NCBI GenBank assembly: GCA_947629065.1
Contig: CANRCH010000014.1
Coordinates: 1 to 18,906, forward strand
DNA: 18,906 nucleotides
Source of the DNA: an uncultured Aliarcobacter sp.
GTDB lineage: Bacteria; Campylobacterota; Campylobacteria; Campylobacterales; Arcobacteraceae
Direction: 5' to 3'
The notes below the pieces were generated by a model. That model was not told where the DNA came from, did no database searches, and worked only from the letters and a program-made list of their open reading frames with translations. The position numbers and the translations under genes were made by a program. Within the stretch, counting starts at the first letter, position 1; each line of letters starts with the position of its first letter. Of this stretch, positions 15,924-18,906 are shown piece after piece.

Positions 15924-18479
15924 TTATAAGTTTGCCTTTGCAAATTCCAATGCTGCTTTTTTGGCATCTTCAATTTTACTTATATCTTTTCCACCAGCAG
16001 TAGCAAAATCAGGTCTTCCTCCACCACCTCCACCAACGATTGGTGCAATGTTTTTAATCCAATCACCAGCTTTTATGTCTGTATTTTTACTTCCAGCAAC
16101 TATTAAAACTTTGTCATCTTTTGCTTGAAGAAGTAAAATTGCTACTTTTTCATTTCCATTTTTTGTATCATCAATGATTTTCTTTAAATCACCATTTTCA
16201 ACAATTTCTACAATTAGTTTAACGCCATTTACTAACTCTTCGTTTAACTTTGTAGATGAACTATTTTGTGCATTTGCTAAATCTTTTTTAAGATCTCTTA
16301 TATCATTTTTTAATTTTTTAATTCCAGCAATTAAATCTTGTGATTTTAACTCAGCTTGAATCTCTTCAATTTTATTTAAAGCATCTTTTGTATATTTAAT
16401 AGCACTTGCTCCAACAACAGCCTCTATTCTTCTAATCCCTGCACTAACACCACTCTCTTTTACAATATAAAAGCTTCCAATATCAGCTGCATTTTTTACG
16501 TGAGTTCCACCACAAAACTCAATAGAAACATCTTTTCCAAAACTTACAACTCGTACAATATCGCCATATTTTTCACCAAACATAGCTATTGCACCTTTAT
16601 TTTTTGCCTCTTCAAGTGGTAGTTCTTCTACTTTTCCTTTTAAAGCTCTTGCAATCATAGAGTTTACTAAATCTTCAACTTCATTTACTTGCTCTTTTGT
16701 CATAGCTTTTGGATATGTAAAGTCAAATCTTAATCTTTTATCATCATTAAAACTTCCAGCTTGAGAAACGCTATCTCCTAAAACCATTTTTAATGCACTT
16801 TGAAGTAGGTGAGTTGCACTGTGATGTTTTGCAACTTCATATCTATTTACAACAACAGCTTCAACAACACTATTTTTTGATAATTTTGTGCTATTTTTTT
16901 GAATTTTAGAAAGATTTAATCCATGAAATTTTTGGGTATCTTCAACCATAAAGTTCTCACCATTAAACTCTAAAGCCCCAATATCTCCATTTTGTCCACC
17001 ACTTGTTGCATAAAATGGAGTTTTATCTAACAATATCCAAGCGGTTTGATTTTCTATAGTTTCAACTTCATTGAAATTCTCATCTAAAATTGCTAAAATC
17101 TTAGATTGATAAGTGATATTTTCATATCCAACAAACTCATTTTGTCCATATTTTTCTATTAGAGATTTAAAATCTCCCTCATTTGCACTATCTCCGCTAC
17201 CTTTCCAAGCAGCTTTTGCCATACTTTTTTGCTTATTCATAAGCTCTTCAAATTTATCTAAATCAACATCAAGATTTTTTGCTTTTAACATATCTTGTGT
17301 TAAATCAAGAGGGAAACCAAAAGTATCATAAAGCTTGAATGCAACTTCTCCACTAAATATATCTTTAGTATTTTCTAGCTCTTCATTAAATAGTTCAATT
17401 CCATCTTTAATTGTTTTGAAAAATCTCTCTTCTTCAAGATTTAACTGCTCTTTTATATAAGAAGCTTTCTCTTTTAACTCACTATAGTGTCCACCCATAA
17501 TATCTACTAAAGTATCAACTAAAAGAGCCATAAATGGTTTTCTAAATCCAATTAAATATCCATGTCTTACAGCTCTTCTTAAAATTCTTCTTAAAACATA
17601 AGGACGACCCTCATTTCCAAATAAAATTCCTTGACTTAACATAAATGAACAAGCTCTTAAATGATCTGCAATTACTCTATATGAACCAATTGTCTCTTTT
17701 GAAGCTTTTTTATTTGCAAGAGTTTCAATTTTTTCAATAATTGGTTTAAAGTTTGAAGAGTCAAAGTTGTTTAAAACTCCTTCTTTAATTGCAATTACTC
17801 TTTCAAGTCCCATTCCTGTATCAATTGATGGTTTAGGAAGTGGAAGAAGTTCTCCGTTTTTTGTTCTTTCGTACTGCATAAATACAAGATTCCAAATCTC
17901 TAAAAATCTATCTCCATCTCCACCCATCTTATCTTCAGGGCTTGAAAAATGCTCCTCTCCTTGATCGTAGAAAATCTCACTACAAGGTCCACAAGCACCT
18001 GTATCTCCCATTGACCAGAAATTATCTTTATCTCCAAATCTCATAATTCTACTTGGATCTATATATTTTGTCCAAATATTAAATGCTTCATCATCGCTAT
18101 CATGAACTGTAACCCAAAGCTTTTCTATTGGAAGTGCAAGATTTACTGTAATAAACTCCCAAGCATAAGAGATTGCATCCTCTTTAAAATAGTCTCCAAA
18201 AGAGAAGTTCCCAAGCATCTCAAAAAGTGTGTGATGCCTTGCAGTGTAACCTACATTTTCAAGGTCATTATGTTTTCCACCAGCTCTTACACAAAGTTGG
18301 CAAGAAGTTGCTCTTTTATTCTCTGGTGCTGGAATATTTCCTGTGAAAATATCTTTAAACTGCACCATTCCAGCATTTGTAAACATCAGTGTTGGGTCAT
18401 CTGGAACAAGAGGCATAGATGATACTATATTATGCCCTTTGCTTTTAAAAAATTCTAAAAACTCTTTTCTAATATCCAT
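15924..18479 (-). CDS. alaS: Alanine-tRNA ligase
   Basis: Charges tRNA-Ala with alanine in the cytosol and hydrolyses mischarged Ser/Gly-tRNA-Ala. The 851 residues are close to the E. coli length of 876. The class II catalytic core (about 1-440) includes [15 protein letters not shown], the [19 protein letters not shown] segment and the motif-3 TGMGLERV at about 221-228. The editing domain has its zinc set HSATH (His553, His557) and CGGTHV (Cys656, His660). A coiled-coil-like charged stretch (about 700-735) leads to the C-Ala domain with the six-glycine run [11 protein letters not shown] starting at 816. The ATG at 18479 matches the family N-terminus [11 protein letters not shown]. It is single on the minus strand, divergent from trxA. 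All key residues are present. Confidence 0.97.
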   Translation of the reverse strand: MDIRKEFLEFFKSKGHNIVSSMPLVPDDPTLMFTNAGMVQFKDIFTGNIPAPENKRATSCQLCVRAGGKHNDLENVGYTARHHTLFEMLGNFSFGDYFKEDAISYAWEFITVNLALPIEKLWVTVHDSDDEAFNIWTKYIDPSRIMRFGDKDNFWSMGDTGACGPCSEIFYDQGEEHFSSPEDKMGGDGDRFLEIWNLVFMQYERTKNGELLPLPKPSIDTGMGLERVIAIKEGVLNNFDSSNFKPIIEKIETLANKKASKETIGSYRVIADHLRACSFMLSQGILFGNEGRPYVLRRILRRAVRHGYLIGFRKPFMALLVDTLVDIMGGHYSELKEKASYIKEQLNLEEERFFKTIKDGIELFNEELENTKDIFSGEVAFKLYDTFGFPLDLTQDMLKAKNLDVDLDKFEELMNKQKSMAKAAWKGSGDSANEGDFKSLIEKYGQNEFVGYENITYQSKILAILDENFNEVETIENQTAWILLDKTPFYATSGGQNGDIGALEFNGENFMVEDTQKFHGLNLSKIQKNSTKLSKNSVVEAVVVNRYEVAKHHSATHLLQSALKMVLGDSVSQAGSFNDDKRLRFDFTYPKAMTKEQVNEVEDLVNSMIARALKGKVEELPLEEAKNKGAIAMFGEKYGDIVRVVSFGKDVSIEFCGGTHVKNAADIGSFYIVKESGVSAGIRRIEAVVGASAIKYTKDALNKIEEIQAELKSQDLIAGIKKLKNDIRDLKKDLANAQNSSSTKLNEELVNGVKLIVEIVENGDLKKIIDDTKNGNEKVAILLLQAKDDKVLIVAGSKNTDIKAGDWIKNIAPIVGGGGGGRPDFATAGGKDISKIEDAKKAALEFAKANL

Positions 18480-18583
18480 TTAATTATCCATAATAAAAAT
18501 TTTTAATATTTTAGCCAAAAAATTATTTACTCTTCATTAGTAAATGTTATAGAATATAAAACAAATCTTAAGTTTTTAAAATG

Positions 18584-18589
18584 TATAAT
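18584..18589 (+). promoter_or_regulatory. -10 element of the trxA promoter
   Basis: The 187-bp gap between alaS and trxA is over 80% A+T. A consensus TATAAT at 18584-18589, preceded by TG, lies 78 bases before the trxA ATG. No convincing -35 is visible, which is common for sigma-70 promoters in Campylobacterota. The minus-strand promoter for alaS must also lie in this gap but cannot be fixed by eye. Confidence 0.5.
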
Positions 18590-18666
18590 CTATCGTTTTA
18601 ATTTTAATAGTTTTTAAGATTAGAAATATTAAGAGAGAATTTTAAATTTTATAAAAAGGATAAAAA

Positions 18667-18906
18667 ATGGGAAAATATATTGAATTAACATCAGCAAACT
18701 TTGAAGAAGTTACAAGTAAAGGTGTATCTATGGTAGATTTCTGGGCTCCATGGTGTGGACCTTGTAGAATGATTGCACCAGTTATTGAAGAATTAGGTGC
18801 AGATTTCGAAGGAAAAGCAAATATTTGCAAAGTAAATACAGATGAAGAGCAAGATTTAGCAGTAAAATATGGAATTAGATCAATTCCTACAATTATTTTT
18901 ATGAAA
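18667..18906 (+). CDS. trxA: Thioredoxin, 3' end missing
   Basis: A small cytosolic dithiol-disulphide oxidoreductase that reduces ribonucleotide reductase, peroxiredoxins and other proteins. The visible 80 residues, of about 105 expected, contain the redox centre APWCGPCRM (Cys30 and Cys33), the buried Asp24 in VDFWAP and the cis-proline Pro74 in RSIPT. The ATG at 18667 is preceded by AAGGA (18656-18660). The window ends in the central strand (IIFMK), so the C-terminal beta-alpha part lies outside. It reads away from alaS. In many relatives trxB follows, but that cannot be seen here. Confidence 0.96.
   Translation, partial: MGKYIELTSANFEEVTSKGVSMVDFWAPWCGPCRMIAPVIEELGADFEGKANICKVNTDEEQDLAVKYGIRSIPTIIFMK

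Noticed and set aside
18564..18621. 8-bp inverted repeat AATCTTAA/TTAAGATT around the trxA -10
   Set aside because: Arms are short, very AT-rich and 42 bases apart; chance is likely in DNA of this composition.

Overview
The window is 18.9 kb of compact, AT-rich, low-GC bacterial chromosome. The gene content, the gap-pgk-tpiA-fabI order, the lysA-pheA-hisC order, the Lys/Ile/Asn-rich proteins and the SIMPL and di-haem peroxidase genes point to Campylobacterota, most likely Arcobacter/Aliarcobacter. This assignment rests on gene order and protein character read by eye, not on a database search. I see no phage, insertion sequence, CRISPR array, tRNA or rRNA.

Layout. (1) 1-3496, plus strand: the 3' part of gap, then pgk, tpiA and fabI. 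The last three follow each other with almost no spacing, so this is one operon of lower glycolysis/gluconeogenesis plus the enoyl-ACP reductase of fatty-acid synthesis. (2) 3497-3850: 354 bp without a gene, filled by two large fold-back (imperfect palindromic) elements lying in opposite orientation. They share short conserved boxes at matching spacings but have different, self-complementary arms. This is the most unusual structure in the window. (3) 3851-9102, plus strand: lysA, pheA, hisC and dxs, a tightly packed run for lysine, phenylalanine, histidine and isoprenoid-precursor synthesis, closed by a clear terminator. (4) 9275-10868: a periplasmic di-haem cytochrome c peroxidase converging on maf. 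The terminator hairpin between them lies inside the last codons of maf. (5) 10938-12215, plus strand: a polytopic membrane protein, probably a transporter, reading away from maf. (6) 12240-13334, minus strand: two tandem NlpC/P60 cell-wall peptidase paralogues, the upstream one a lipoprotein and the downstream one with an ordinary signal peptide. (7) 13449-15882, plus strand: a divergent three-gene unit of unknown lipoprotein, MFS transporter and SIMPL-domain protein. (8) 15924-18479, minus strand: alaS, sharing a 13-bp hairpin terminator region with the SIMPL gene. (9) 18667-18906, plus strand: the start of trxA, cut by the window end.

Most genes are core metabolism and housekeeping. The accessory part is the envelope block at 10.9-15.9 kb (transporters, cell-wall hydrolases, lipoproteins, SIMPL). 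Four genes start at non-ATG codons: dxs TTG, maf TTG, the membrane protein at 10938 GTG, and the MFS gene TTG. The points most worth a second look are the twin fold-back elements, a PheA regulatory domain lacking the usual ESRP motif, the direct hisC-dxs junction where Campylobacter and Helicobacter relatives carry fliFGH, and the differently anchored NlpC/P60 pair.
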